Shown: in pieces, positions 7,933-16,424 of the stretch
How the letters are laid out: each line of letters starts with the position of its first letter
How positions within the stretch are numbered: position 1 is the stretch's first letter
Origin: Rodentibacter abscessus
GTDB lineage: Bacteria > Pseudomonadota > Gammaproteobacteria > Enterobacterales > Pasteurellaceae
NCBI RefSeq assembly: GCF_047160095.1
Contig: NZ_AP038785.1
Coordinates: 248,001-312,000 of the forward strand
DNA: 64,000 bases
Direction: 5' to 3'
Program-made: the position numbers and the translations under genes
The notes under the pieces: generated by a model
What the model saw: only the letters and a program-made list of their open reading frames with translations
The model's database searches: none
What the model was told of the DNA's origin: nothing

Positions 7933-8481
7933 ATGAAAAAGAAATTACTCATTCCTCTTGTTCTCTTTTTGGCGGTGGCAATGATGTTTCTTGTGCAGCT
8001 TAATCGTAATGCGCAAGGGGAAGATATAAAAGCGTTAGAATCGGCGTTAATGGGGAAACCTGTACCGATTAAAAATTTAACGGAGCTTTTTGAAAATAAA
8101 ACTTACGGTAAAGAACTGTTTCAACAAGGAAAACCGATTTTACTCAATGTGTGGGCGACTTGGTGTCCGACTTGTTATGCGGAACATCAATATTTAAATA
8201 AACTGGCACAGCAAGGGGTAACGATCATCGGTTTAAATTATAAAGATGACAGTACAAAAGCCGTGAAATGGTTGAAAGATTTAGGCAATCCGTACCAAGT
8301 TGTGTTAAAAGATGAAAAAGGTGCTTTGGGGCTTGATTTAGGCGTGTATGGCGCACCGGAAACCTTTATTGTAGATGGCTCGGGTGTGATTCATTATCGT
8401 TTAGCCGGTGATGTCAACGAAAAAGTCTGGATACAAACCTTGAAACCGATTTATGACAAATTGACGGGGCAAACACAATGA
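7933..8481 (+). CDS. ccmG: Thiol:disulfide interchange protein CcmG (DsbE)
   Basis: Membrane-anchored periplasmic thioredoxin-like protein that reduces the cysteines of apocytochrome c or CcmH. In the 182-residue sequence residues 4-21 form the anchor, the redox motif WATWCPTC has C78 and C81, and the cis-Pro loop reads YGAPETF (P142). The GAPETF motif is diagnostic for CcmG rather than general thioredoxins. It overlaps ccmH by 4 bp. Confidence 0.96.
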   Translation: MKKKLLIPLVLFLAVAMMFLVQLNRNAQGEDIKALESALMGKPVPIKNLTELFENKTYGKELFQQGKPILLNVWATWCPTCYAEHQYLNKLAQQGVTIIGLNYKDDSTKAVKWLKDLGNPYQVVLKDEKGALGLDLGVYGAPETFIVDGSGVIHYRLAGDVNEKVWIQTLKPIYDKLTGQTQ

Positions 8482-8942
8482 GAAAATTAAGTATTTTTTT
8501 GACCGCACTTTTCTTTAGCTCGGTTGCATTTTGTGCGATTGACGTATTAAATTTCGCCTCACCACAACAAGAAAGTGATTATCACCAACTCACACAATCA
8601 TTGCGTTGCCCTCAATGTCAAAACAATAATATTGCGGATTCTAATGCGACAATAGCGGTTGATATGCGTAACAAAGTATTTGAATTATTGCAGGAAGGCA
8701 AATCGAAAAATGAAGTGGTGGATTACATGGTGGCGCGTTACGGCAATTTTGTCACCTATGATCCGCCGATAACGGCTGCTACGCTCATTCTATGGATTGC
8801 GCCGTTATTTTTAATCGTATTTGGCGTAATCGTCTTATTAAAACGCAAACCGAAAGCCCAAAGTGCGGTTAAATCCGACACTGTTTTAACGGAAGAAGAG
8901 AAGACGCGTTTAGTGGAATTATTAAATCAAAAGGATAAATAG
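8478..8942 (+). CDS. ccmH: Cytochrome c maturation protein CcmH (LRCxxC domain)
   Basis: A 154-residue protein with a signal sequence (about 1-20), the motif LRCPQCQNNNIADSN with C44 and C47, and a C-terminal membrane anchor (about 101-121). It binds and presents apocytochrome thiols. This is the short form (CcmL-like); the TPR domain fused in E. coli CcmH is encoded separately by the next gene, as is common outside E. coli. It lies 1 base from ccmI. Confidence 0.94.
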   Translation: MRKLSIFLTALFFSSVAFCAIDVLNFASPQQESDYHQLTQSLRCPQCQNNNIADSNATIAVDMRNKVFELLQEGKSKNEVVDYMVARYGNFVTYDPPITAATLILWIAPLFLIVFGVIVLLKRKPKAQSAVKSDTVLTEEEKTRLVELLNQKDK

Positions 8943-8943
8943 A

Positions 8944-9861
8944 ATGTATTTTGTATTAAGCCTGATCACAATCACTTTGATGGTAGCATTCATTTGTTTT
9001 TATCCTTTACTGCGTCAATTTAAGGTTAAAAATGAACAAAAACGTGATGAATTAAACAAAGCATTATATTTTTCACGCTTGCAAGAGATTGAACGGGAGG
9101 ATTCGCAAGGTTTAGTGGAAAATGCGGCACAACTAAAACAAGAGTTGCAAAAAACTTTATTGGATGATGTCCCCTCTCTGCAAGAAACCTCTATTCAATT
9201 CGGAAAATCCTACGGGAAAATTTGGTTTGTTTCCGGCTTGCTTGCTTTAGGAATTATTGCCGGCACAGCTTACTTTATGGTCGGAGCTTGGCGAGCGGAA
9301 TCGATGCTTGAACAAACTTATGCAAAATTGCCGTATTTTTATGAACGAATGAAAGAAGAAGAGACAAATCCGCTTTCTGAAGTGGAAATGCAGCAATTTT
9401 CTACCGCACTTCGTATTGATTTACAGAAAAATTCAACCGATGCTAAAAAGTGGTGGCTGCTTGGTCAAATCGGAATGAATTTAGGTGATGCACGCTTAGC
9501 CTTTGATAGTTATCAAAAAGCACATAAGCTTGATCCTGAAAATTCACAATACAAACTTGGCTATGCACGCGTATTGATGTTTTCTGAGGATACGACTGAT
9601 AAATTGAAAGGAAGTGATTTATTACGTGAAGTTATTCGTAAAGATCATACTAATATTGAAGCGCTCAGTTTATTGGCTTTCCGTTATTTTGAAACGGAAG
9701 ATTACAAAATGGCGGCTGTAACTTGGGCTATGATGTTACGCTTAATGCCAAAAGACGATAAACGTATCCCATTGATTGAAAAGAGTATTCGTGCAGCCCG
9801 CGACGCTTTGGAAACGCAAGAGCAGGAAAAATCAAAAAGTATCACACCACAGAAAAATTGA
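8944..9861 (+). CDS. ccmI: Cytochrome c biogenesis TPR protein CcmI
   Basis: A 305-residue protein with membrane spans at about 2-22 and 93-113, a cytoplasmic coiled region between them, and a periplasmic TPR domain (about 160-275) with 'AFDSYQKAHKLDPENSQYKLGYARVLM' typical of TPR helices. It captures the C-terminal helix of apocytochrome c. It is the last gene of the ccm operon. No hairpin terminator is obvious in the 281 bp that follow. Confidence 0.9.
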   Translation: MYFVLSLITITLMVAFICFYPLLRQFKVKNEQKRDELNKALYFSRLQEIEREDSQGLVENAAQLKQELQKTLLDDVPSLQETSIQFGKSYGKIWFVSGLLALGIIAGTAYFMVGAWRAESMLEQTYAKLPYFYERMKEEETNPLSEVEMQQFSTALRIDLQKNSTDAKKWWLLGQIGMNLGDARLAFDSYQKAHKLDPENSQYKLGYARVLMFSEDTTDKLKGSDLLREVIRKDHTNIEALSLLAFRYFETEDYKMAAVTWAMMLRLMPKDDKRIPLIEKSIRAARDALETQEQEKSKSITPQKN

Positions 9862-10012
9862 TATTGAAATAATATTGTAATAGTTTGGATTTAAAATTTT
9901 GTTGCGTCAAATTAAGTCCTTTTAAAAGTTAGCCCAACATGAAAGAACTATTTAGAATTGACTAATATTTCCTTTTTCAGAGGATATATTGAGAAATGAG
10001 TGAAGTTATTTA

Positions 10013-10031
10013 GTGAATGATAATCTCGTTA
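10013..10031. promoter_or_regulatory. Weak Fur-like sequence upstream of the 10.1-kb gene pair
   Basis: GTGAATGATAATCTCGTTATC contains a strong left half of the Fur consensus (AATGATAATC) and a GTTATC right half displaced by two bases. It is 112 bases before the next start codon. Suggestive only. Confidence 0.25.
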
Positions 10032-10142
10032 TCGACATTTATGTATTGATAAATTAACTTTAATGAGGTATTTTTCACTAAGAAAGGGAGTAATTTACTC
10101 ATAAAGTTTGAGCGAATTAGTGGTTATAAAAGGACTGTATGT

Positions 10143-10712
10143 ATGAGTTGTCGTAAAAAAATAAATATTTCCCTTTTGCTATTTTCTACTTTATCGGCTT
10201 TTTCTTTTTCAACTTTTGCGAATACAACACAAGCTACGGATAAAAACGCAGAATATACAAGAAGTTTAACCCGCTATGTTGATTCCAGAACTCAAGAAAC
10301 TTTAGAACCGGAAACCTCACTCCAAGACACTAAAAAATTAGCCGGTAGCATTGAGTTTTCGGTTTATGTTGTGAATGAAGAGTTTTCTTCTCACAGTATT
10401 TTTGTTTCCAATGCCGGGGTATGTGATGGCTTTCAAAGCAGCTATGGTGTGGATTTTACGAATACGACCAGTAATTATGTAAAGCGTGGAGATAAGAGCC
10501 AGTATTACGGTGGAATTACAGGTGCTTCAATCTATAAAGAAAGAAATTCTACAAATTTGAGGTATGCACCTGTTTATGTGATTAATAACGCTGAATTAGA
10601 GAAAAAAATTCGTAAACGGGAAGAAGAAAAAATTGAGCAAACCGTTAAGGATAAAATTGATACAAGTAAGCAGTTTTTGGACAAAACAATTTGTAAACCG
10701 GGTAAAAAATGA
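10143..10712 (+). CDS. Unrecognised exported protein
   Basis: I do not recognise this 189-residue protein. It has a signal peptide (basic MSCRKK, hydrophobic 9-24, likely cleavage after STFA at 26). The mature part is mixed alpha/beta by appearance, with two cysteines (C94 and C184) that could form a disulfide, and a Lys/Glu-rich helical C-terminal segment (about 150-180). AAAAGGA lies upstream of the ATG. It overlaps the next gene, a lipoprotein, by 4 bp, so the two probably form an envelope operon. Its upstream region holds a weak Fur-like site. Confidence 0.8.
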   Translation: MSCRKKINISLLLFSTLSAFSFSTFANTTQATDKNAEYTRSLTRYVDSRTQETLEPETSLQDTKKLAGSIEFSVYVVNEEFSSHSIFVSNAGVCDGFQSSYGVDFTNTTSNYVKRGDKSQYYGGITGASIYKERNSTNLRYAPVYVINNAELEKKIRKREEEKIEQTVKDKIDTSKQFLDKTICKPGKK

Positions 10713-11011
10713 AAAAATTATTGATGACATTTCCTATAGTGTTTCTTGTCGCTTGCAGTTCAACGCAACCTCAACAAGATAATGGTATCTATGATATGAA
10801 AACGGTTCAAGAGTATCAGGCTCGCGTTGCGAGCGGAAATACGGTAACCGCAGAACAGAAAGCAAATGCTGCAAGAGATATTGATGATCCGATAAAAGTA
10901 AATGCGAGTGATTCCCGACCTAAAGTGCGATATCGTCAATCTGTACCGGTTGTGGTTATGCCAAGTGTCGGATTTGGTTATTATCGTGGCTATCATCACC
11001 GTTATTGGTAA
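10709..11011 (+). CDS. Small unrecognised lipoprotein
   Basis: A 100-residue protein with a clear lipobox: MKKLLMTFPIVFLVAC, lipidated Cys at 16. The mature part is polar, with a central Lys/Ala/Asp-rich section and an aromatic/basic tail ending GYYRGYHHRYW. Translation is probably coupled to the preceding exported protein through the ATGA overlap. The function is unknown; the Tyr/His-rich tail could contact metal or peptidoglycan, but that is a guess. A paired-uptake-signal terminator follows. Confidence 0.8.
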   Translation: MKKLLMTFPIVFLVACSSTQPQQDNGIYDMKTVQEYQARVASGNTVTAEQKANAARDIDDPIKVNASDSRPKVRYRQSVPVVVMPSVGFGYYRGYHHRYW

Positions 11012-11037
11012 CAAGAAGTCGTTTATCTCTAAAAACA

Positions 11038-11068
11038 ACAGACCGCACATAAAGTGCGGTCTGTTTTT
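11038..11068 (+). terminator. Terminator made of two opposed uptake signals
   Basis: An 11-bp perfect stem ACAGACCGCAC / GTGCGGTCTGT with an ATAAA loop, then TTTTT. Each arm contains most of the 9-bp uptake signal. This intact example shows what the IS target sites looked like before insertion. Confidence 0.92.
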
Positions 11069-11078
11069 ATCGAATTTT

Positions 11079-11180
11079 CGGTATTATGTGTCAGTTGCAC
11101 AAAGAGAATTTTATCTCCAATATTTCTTAGGGTAGGGTGTCGTTAGGCGAAGCCGTAATGGACCAAGTAATTTACCACTC
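11079..11180. repeat. Intergenic repeat, one-ended copy
   Basis: It begins CGGTATTATGTGTCAGTTGCACAAAG, the outer motif of the repeat family seen at 37294, 45853 and 53704. It continues into a GGGTGTCGTTAGGCGAAGCCGTAATGGACC-like segment resembling the inner hairpin at 37350-37430. No matching right end is visible before cyuA. Confidence 0.5.
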
Positions 11181-11311
11181 TCCTATACCTTGAATTTCGG
11201 TTGTCAGCCTTGCTCATATTATATGGGAGGATTTTTCCACCGCTCAATCTCTTTGATTTCATATGCCTAGCGTATGGTTTTTATAGATAGACATTGTCTT
11301 ATTTATAAATT

Positions 11312-11342
11312 AAAACCGACAAGATAAAGTTTGTCGGTTTTT
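11312..11342 (-). terminator. Terminator downstream of cyuA
   Basis: Stem AAAACCGACAA / TTTGTCGGTTTT with a 7-base loop, T-rich on both sides. It can end transcription of cyuA (minus strand) and also of anything reading through from the left. Confidence 0.8.
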
Positions 11343-11387
11343 AGAGAAAAAACCTAGTATAATTTGAATAAAATAGAGTTAAGTCAT

Positions 11388-12683
11388 TTATCTGGATTTA
11401 TTGACCATTATTTCAATAACTTGACGATCTGTATATTGCATACTATGTGAGGCAATATTGCACAAGTTATTAATGGAACGATCGATATCATGTTCAACAA
11501 TCCCTTCATCTCCGGTTACACGCATACCATCTAATGCCATTAGCATTGATTTATAACTTGATGTTACACTGGTCGAGACTTTCATCGCACAGCTATTTGC
11601 TGCTCCGTCACAGATAATACCGCTAATATCGCCGATCATGCTGCTGATAGCCATACTAATACAATCAAATTTTCCCGTCAGTAGCCAAGTAATACCGGCA
11701 CAACTTCCCATTGCAGCAGTAGTCGCTGCGCAAAGTGCGGATAATTTCGGTAATTTACTGTGAATGTAAATTGCCATTAAATGTGATAAAAATAGTGCAC
11801 GAATTTTTTGTTCTTCCGAGGCGTGCACATGACGAGCAACTACGACGATCGGCATAGTAGCCGTAATTCCTTGATTACCCGAACCGGAGTTACTCATTGC
11901 CGGTAAATTTGCGCCTCCCATTCTGGCATCAGATGCTGCAACCGTTTCAATAACTATACGATTGAGTAAATCATCGCTTAGTAGTTTTGCTCCGATTTGT
12001 TTTTGTAATGTACGCCCTATATGTAAACCATAGTCAGTACGTAATCCTTCTTGAGAAAGAGTAGAATTAAGTTTTTCAGCCTCTTTAATGAAGGAAATAT
12101 CCGCCAATGGTACTTCCATTGAAAAATCAAAGATGTCTTTAGCTGAAAGTGCGGTGAAAATTTCCTGTAGATTTTCAGTTTCTACAGCACAAGATTTACT
12201 AAATAACACATTGCCGTTTTTCTCAATATAAATCACATTGGTGTGATGGGCGGCAACGCAAACTTTTACCCAATCTGTTTGATGATATAAACAAGCTTCA
12301 GAATATAAGATATGTTTGGTTTCTAACATTGAAACCTGTACTTTATTGTCACACAACATTTGTTTGGCTTGTATAACTTGATTAGCTGTAATGGATTTTA
12401 ACACCTCTAACCCTGCATTCGGATCTCCGCCAATCGCACCAATTGCCGCTGCCATAGGTAACCCCACAGTGCCTGTACCAGGTACTGTTACCCCCATGCC
12501 GTTTTTCATTAAATTCGGCGAAACTCTGGCTTCGATACGCTCGGGTAGATATCCTAAATGTTGGCGGGCAATGGCAGCAGCTAACGCAAGGGATATAGGC
12601 TCAGTACAACCTAAGGCTGGTACGACTTCTTTTTTTACTATGTTAAGAACAGATTGTTTAATATTGCCTAGATGCTGTTTCAT
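11388..12683 (-). CDS. cyuA: L-cysteine desulfidase, CyuA/UPF0597 family
   Basis: A 431-residue cytoplasmic protein of the YhaM/UPF0597 family, now known as the iron-sulfur L-cysteine desulfidase CyuA that yields pyruvate, ammonia and sulfide. The N-terminal GCTEP motif (Cys 26), the Gly-rich VPGTGTVGLP region and the later cysteines in SCAGITW and IICDGAANSCAMK fit cluster ligation in this family. The start at 12683 is favoured because AAGGAG lies 7 bases upstream; the frame extends further but overlaps cyuP. The neighbouring permease and regulator form a cysteine-use cluster. It could be active on serine, as its relatives were once annotated. Confidence 0.88.
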   Translation of the reverse strand: MKQHLGNIKQSVLNIVKKEVVPALGCTEPISLALAAAIARQHLGYLPERIEARVSPNLMKNGMGVTVPGTGTVGLPMAAAIGAIGGDPNAGLEVLKSITANQVIQAKQMLCDNKVQVSMLETKHILYSEACLYHQTDWVKVCVAAHHTNVIYIEKNGNVLFSKSCAVETENLQEIFTALSAKDIFDFSMEVPLADISFIKEAEKLNSTLSQEGLRTDYGLHIGRTLQKQIGAKLLSDDLLNRIVIETVAASDARMGGANLPAMSNSGSGNQGITATMPIVVVARHVHASEEQKIRALFLSHLMAIYIHSKLPKLSALCAATTAAMGSCAGITWLLTGKFDCISMAISSMIGDISGIICDGAANSCAMKVSTSVTSSYKSMLMALDGMRVTGDEGIVEHDIDRSINNLCNIASHSMQYTDRQVIEIMVNKSR

Positions 12684-12694
12684 AGTTGACTCCT

Positions 12695-13969
12695 TTATCC
12701 TAAAAATGCGAGGAATGGGGAAATACATAATAAAATGCCTGTAACGATAATAATATATAAAGCCATCCCTTTATATTTAGCTAAATCAGGAACTTTATAA
12801 ACGAGATAGGCAGGAATCAAGCAACCCACAAGACCAAATATCGGACTACAAATAGAGGTAAAACTCAAGACAGGTGCATTTAGAACGATAGCCCCCCAAG
12901 CCAATAAAATTGCGAAGAACATAATACCTTTTTGGACATATTTGGTATTAATTTTTTCTGCTGGAAATTTTCTGAGCAATAAATTCATTATTATGCCCTG
13001 TGTGGCTTCTCTAAAACCTAAATACACACCAAAGAATGCTGTCATAACAGCAAAGATATTTAACGCAACACCAACATAAGTTGCCCAAGAACCGGGAAAA
13101 AATTTTGCAGCAATGGCAAGAGCGGAAATATTTTGTTCATAGGCTTGCACGGCTTCATCGCGTCCCATTGCTAAGGTAAAGGAAACTGCATAGAAAAACA
13201 CGGTAATAAAAAGAATGGCAAAAGCAATATTCATAGCTCGTAAGGCTTTATAGCGAGCTACCTCAATGGATTTTTCCCGTGAACGATAAGAAATAACCAT
13301 TGGACTAAGAGTCTGGATAAATAAAATTGAGGTTAAGGTAAAGGGGAGTGTGATAATGGCATTTTTAATTAATTTTCCTAACGGTGGTAGCGCACCGATA
13401 TTATGTAAATGCCACATTCCGACCATAGCTAATCCTAGTGCTGCGACAACAAATAATTTAGACAACACCATAAAGCTGGAAATTTTAAATAATAATTGCT
13501 CCCCACGTGATGAAATAGCGACAAGAATACAGATTAAAATTAAACCGTAAAATGGATTTTCAGATAGTAAGCTATCTGTTACACCAAAGGTTTGAAGATA
13601 AGATGCGCTATCGTTAGTGATTGCGGTGGAATAAACAAACATCCAGATAACTAACATAACGAAATATAATGCCCCTAGAAAAATTCCCCAGTTTTTACCT
13701 AAATAACCACTAATCACACTTGGGTAATCTTTGCACTCAGGTGAGGCAGCTAATGTATTAATAAATAAACGTTGAAATAAATACATGGCAGGGTATCCAA
13801 TGGCAGACGAGAGTAAAAATACCCACATTCCCATTAACCCAACTTGTACCGGTAAGAAAACAATACCGGCACCTATTGCCATACCGATACTCATAACAAT
13901 CCAACCGAAGTCTACTGCATCAAATTTTATGGCCGATCGCCATTCTTGCTGAGAGAGTTTGTGGCTCAT
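12695..13969 (-). CDS. cyuP: Cysteine/serine permease of the HAAAP family
   Basis: A 424-residue inner-membrane protein with about eleven hydrophobic segments. The N-terminal region (FGWIVMSIGMAIGAGIVFLPVQ) is characteristic of the hydroxy/aromatic amino acid permease family, which includes E. coli CyuP (YhaO), SdaC and TdcC. It lies directly upstream of cyuA in the same direction with an 11-base gap, so it probably imports the cysteine that CyuA degrades. AGGAG precedes the ATG. Confidence 0.85.
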   Translation of the reverse strand: MSHKLSQQEWRSAIKFDAVDFGWIVMSIGMAIGAGIVFLPVQVGLMGMWVFLLSSAIGYPAMYLFQRLFINTLAASPECKDYPSVISGYLGKNWGIFLGALYFVMLVIWMFVYSTAITNDSASYLQTFGVTDSLLSENPFYGLILICILVAISSRGEQLLFKISSFMVLSKLFVVAALGLAMVGMWHLHNIGALPPLGKLIKNAIITLPFTLTSILFIQTLSPMVISYRSREKSIEVARYKALRAMNIAFAILFITVFFYAVSFTLAMGRDEAVQAYEQNISALAIAAKFFPGSWATYVGVALNIFAVMTAFFGVYLGFREATQGIIMNLLLRKFPAEKINTKYVQKGIMFFAILLAWGAIVLNAPVLSFTSICSPIFGLVGCLIPAYLVYKVPDLAKYKGMALYIIIVTGILLCISPFLAFLG

Positions 13970-13995
13970 AGTTAGCTCCTTTAATGTATTAATAG

Positions 13996-14661
13996 TTATT
14001 GCGATTTAAATTCTCTAAGATGTTTATAAATGGTATGAGAGGTTAAATTTAATTTCTCAGCAATCACAGCTACCGCTTCTTTTAATTCAAAAATACCATT
14101 TTCAAATAAATGCAGAATAATTGCTTTTTTATAACCTTTTGATTGTTTAGATAATTTTTTTTCTACTTCTAGACAAGCATTAGCAAAGGTTTCATTAATT
14201 AAATCGGATGTATTGTTAATAAAGTTTTCATTTTTAAATGCCTGTCCCATATCTGTTGGTGGTATTAAAGCGGTGATGATTTTGTCCATGGGATAAGACA
14301 GATTCAAATTAATGCAAAATAGCCCTATCGGATTACCTTTTGTACCTATAATGATGTGTGTAGTGGATTTAATTAATTGACCGTTAGAAAGGTGAGAGAA
14401 ATAGGTTTGTTGAGTAACGGAACGATCTTTTTGGTAAACTTTAAGTAACTGTAATCCTTTATCAGTAATCGGTGAACCAACTTTTCTACCGGTATGAAAG
14501 CCATTGATAATTTTTATCACTGAATTTTCAAATTGACTAAGAGAATGGATCACTATCTCGCAGTATTCTCCAAGTAAATTGGCTATAGAGTGACTCAGTG
14601 AAAAATAAGAAAACATGATCTGGCGATCGTAATCCGACAAATAATCAAGGTTAGTATTCAT
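13996..14661 (-). CDS. YheO/DauR-type transcriptional regulator
   Basis: A 221-residue regulator with an N-terminal PAS-like sensor domain (YheO-like; 'EIVIHSLSQFENSVIKIINGFHTGRKVGSPITDKG') and a C-terminal HTH_22-type helix-turn-helix (AVAVIAEKLNLTSHTIYKHLREF). It heads a likely operon with cyuP and cyuA, so it probably senses cysteine or a related amino acid. E. coli uses an unrelated Lrp-type regulator for cyuPA. The start at 14661 (MNTNLDYLS) is chosen for GGAGA 9 bases upstream; the frame stays open to 14715. Confidence 0.82.
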   Translation of the reverse strand: MNTNLDYLSDYDRQIMFSYFSLSHSIANLLGEYCEIVIHSLSQFENSVIKIINGFHTGRKVGSPITDKGLQLLKVYQKDRSVTQQTYFSHLSNGQLIKSTTHIIIGTKGNPIGLFCINLNLSYPMDKIITALIPPTDMGQAFKNENFINNTSDLINETFANACLEVEKKLSKQSKGYKKAIILHLFENGIFELKEAVAVIAEKLNLTSHTIYKHLREFKSQ

Positions 14662-14688
14662 AATCTTGTATCTCCATTTTTGTACAAA

Positions 14689-14715
14689 ATTATAACGATT
14701 ATAGATTTTGGTCAA
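14689..14715 (-). promoter_or_regulatory. Likely promoter of the regulator-cyuP-cyuA operon
   Basis: On the minus strand TTGACC (14715-14710) and TATAAT (14694-14689) are separated by 15 bases, slightly short for sigma-70 but with a perfect -10. Confidence 0.45.
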
Positions 14716-15365
14716 GTAAATTTAACTATAGTGTGTTTTTAAGTTTAAATTATTTGACTTTGATCATGCCTTTTGCAAAAAGGAACTCTCCTAGATAATA
14801 AAAATCATCAAGGATAATTCCGAATAGGGAAGTGTAGACTAAGTCGGTACAAACAAAGTCATCCGATAGAATTTTTTTGTGATAGGAATGGTTGCACGTT
14901 TATCCATTAAGGCCAACATACCGAACTTCCACCCAAAGAATGTTATCCATAATTGATATTCAATTTTTGGGAAGTGAGGGATTTAACGTTGTTTTAGGAG
15001 TTTATCAAGATATCTGATAGATCATTTATATTTTATTGGTAGTTCTTTGTAGACTTGCTTTCCATATTAATAATCAAACTATATATCGGAAGGGCTTAAT
15101 TTTATTTGAGAAATAAAGGTTTATTACAGTTATTGTATTTGTATCGTTAAATATGATTTCTAACGCTATGCATCTTATATGATGGCTTAAGCTGGAAGGA
15201 CTGTCTTTTGTAGCTTAAGGACCTTGCACTATATGATATTATTTCAGATTTATGTATTTGTTACAAAGCCCAACGCCCTCCTACATAATAAAAGTGCGGT
15301 CAAAAAATTGAATGAATATTAAATCTAGCGATTTAAAACCATTTTATTTCGCCGAAGAGCAGAAA
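14716..15365. other. 650-bp AT-rich intergenic region without a gene
   Basis: No open frame with codon-like composition, RNA gene or clear IS end is visible. The part at 15260-15290 (CCCAACGCCCTCCTACATAAT) resembles the right side of the intergenic repeat at 37400-37433. A single uptake signal follows at 15292-15300. The region may be the remains of a lost gene. Confidence 0.6.
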
Positions 15366-15695
15366 TTAAATAAAAACGCTCTGTACTAAAATCATATAAA
15401 AAATTGTTCCCGCCGCAATGGAAAGAAACATATTCTTTTTCCAAAAATGTAATACCAGAACCAATATGCCGGCGAGAAAATCCGGAATACCATGATGTCC
15501 ATTAAAAATATCAATATTTTTATAACAATATATGACTAACATCCCGAACATCGCTGCCGGAAAGACTTTGCCTAGATAGCGAATATATTCAGGAATCGGT
15601 CTATTAGCCGGAAAAATCCAAAACGGTAATAAACGGGTAAGCTGTACCGCTAATATACACACGCCGATAGTAATAATTTGTTCGGTTAAGGTCAT
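15366..15695 (-). CDS. azlD: AzlD-type branched-chain amino acid exporter subunit
   Basis: A 109-residue membrane protein with four hydrophobic segments, the small partner of AzlC in two-subunit exporters such as E. coli YgaZH and B. subtilis AzlCD. The LTRLLPFW and GKVFPAAMFGMLV segments fit AzlD/YgaH proteins. The start at 15695 has GGAGG upstream and overlaps the azlC stop by ATGA; the longer frame would begin inside azlC. Third gene of the metR-azlC-azlD set. Confidence 0.88.
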   Translation of the reverse strand: MTLTEQIITIGVCILAVQLTRLLPFWIFPANRPIPEYIRYLGKVFPAAMFGMLVIYCYKNIDIFNGHHGIPDFLAGILVLVLHFWKKNMFLSIAAGTIFYMILVQSVFI

Positions 15696-16414
15696 TTTAA
15701 TGCCTCCAATTTTGTCTTTAATTTCGGGCGGCGTATTGTTAAAACAATCCAAATACCGATTAAAGTAGGAATAAGAAAATGTTCTTTTCCGACAATAAGT
15801 AATGAGACAAATGCGATACCCACACCGATTAAAGAACTTTCATGGGATTTTTCTTTCAACCAATTTTCAGCAAAAATAACCAAGAAAAGTGCAGTCATCG
15901 CAAATTCTACCCCTTTCAAATCTATCGGCAGAATTTCACCGAATAAATTCCCAATGGTCCCACCAATCACCCAGTAAATATGTAGATATAAACTGACAAA
16001 AAACATATACCAGCCTTTATCTAAGTGCGGTGGAATTTTTGCCATATAATTAAGAGAAAAGGATTCATCAACCAATGAACTGATTAAATACCAACGCTTT
16101 TTACCAAGTTGTGCTCCGTACTTTTCTAACATTGAAATGGCATAAAAAATTTGACGACCACTCACCATTAATGTAATCAGGAATACACTTAATGGAGAAA
16201 AGGGTGCGATCAATGCTCCCGCCGCAATAAATTCTACGGAGCCGGCATAAATTAGTAATGTCATCAACATAGGATATAAAACGCCGAAACCAAGGGCTTT
16301 CATATAAATGCCGTAGGCTATTCCAAGGAAAAGAAACCCTGTAATCATTGGAACACTGTAAGGAAATGCCGCCTTAGCCGCCTCACGAATAGAATGTTGA
16401 AAGGGAAAATTCAT
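15692..16414 (-). CDS. azlC: AzlC-type branched-chain amino acid exporter
   Basis: A 240-residue inner-membrane protein with about six hydrophobic segments; 'FPYSVPMITGFLFLGIAYGIYMKALGFG' and 'LVDESFSLNYMA' are AzlC/YgaZ family signatures. Characterised relatives export valine, isoleucine or methionine. It is 10 bases downstream of the MetR-like regulator and coupled to azlD, which makes methionine a plausible substrate here. The substrate is inferred from context only. Confidence 0.88.
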   Translation of the reverse strand: MNFPFQHSIREAAKAAFPYSVPMITGFLFLGIAYGIYMKALGFGVLYPMLMTLLIYAGSVEFIAAGALIAPFSPLSVFLITLMVSGRQIFYAISMLEKYGAQLGKKRWYLISSLVDESFSLNYMAKIPPHLDKGWYMFFVSLYLHIYWVIGGTIGNLFGEILPIDLKGVEFAMTALFLVIFAENWLKEKSHESSLIGVGIAFVSLLIVGKEHFLIPTLIGIWIVLTIRRPKLKTKLEALK

Positions 16415-16424
16415 TGATTATCTC

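Noticed and set aside
9919..9950. AAAAGTTAGCCCAACATGAA, similar to an IS150-type end
   Set aside because: The similarity covers only about 12 bases, with no orfA start or second end nearby.
14716..15365. Possible degraded gene or RNA gene in the 650-bp gap
   Set aside because: No frame, tRNA-like fold or conserved motif could be supported by eye.
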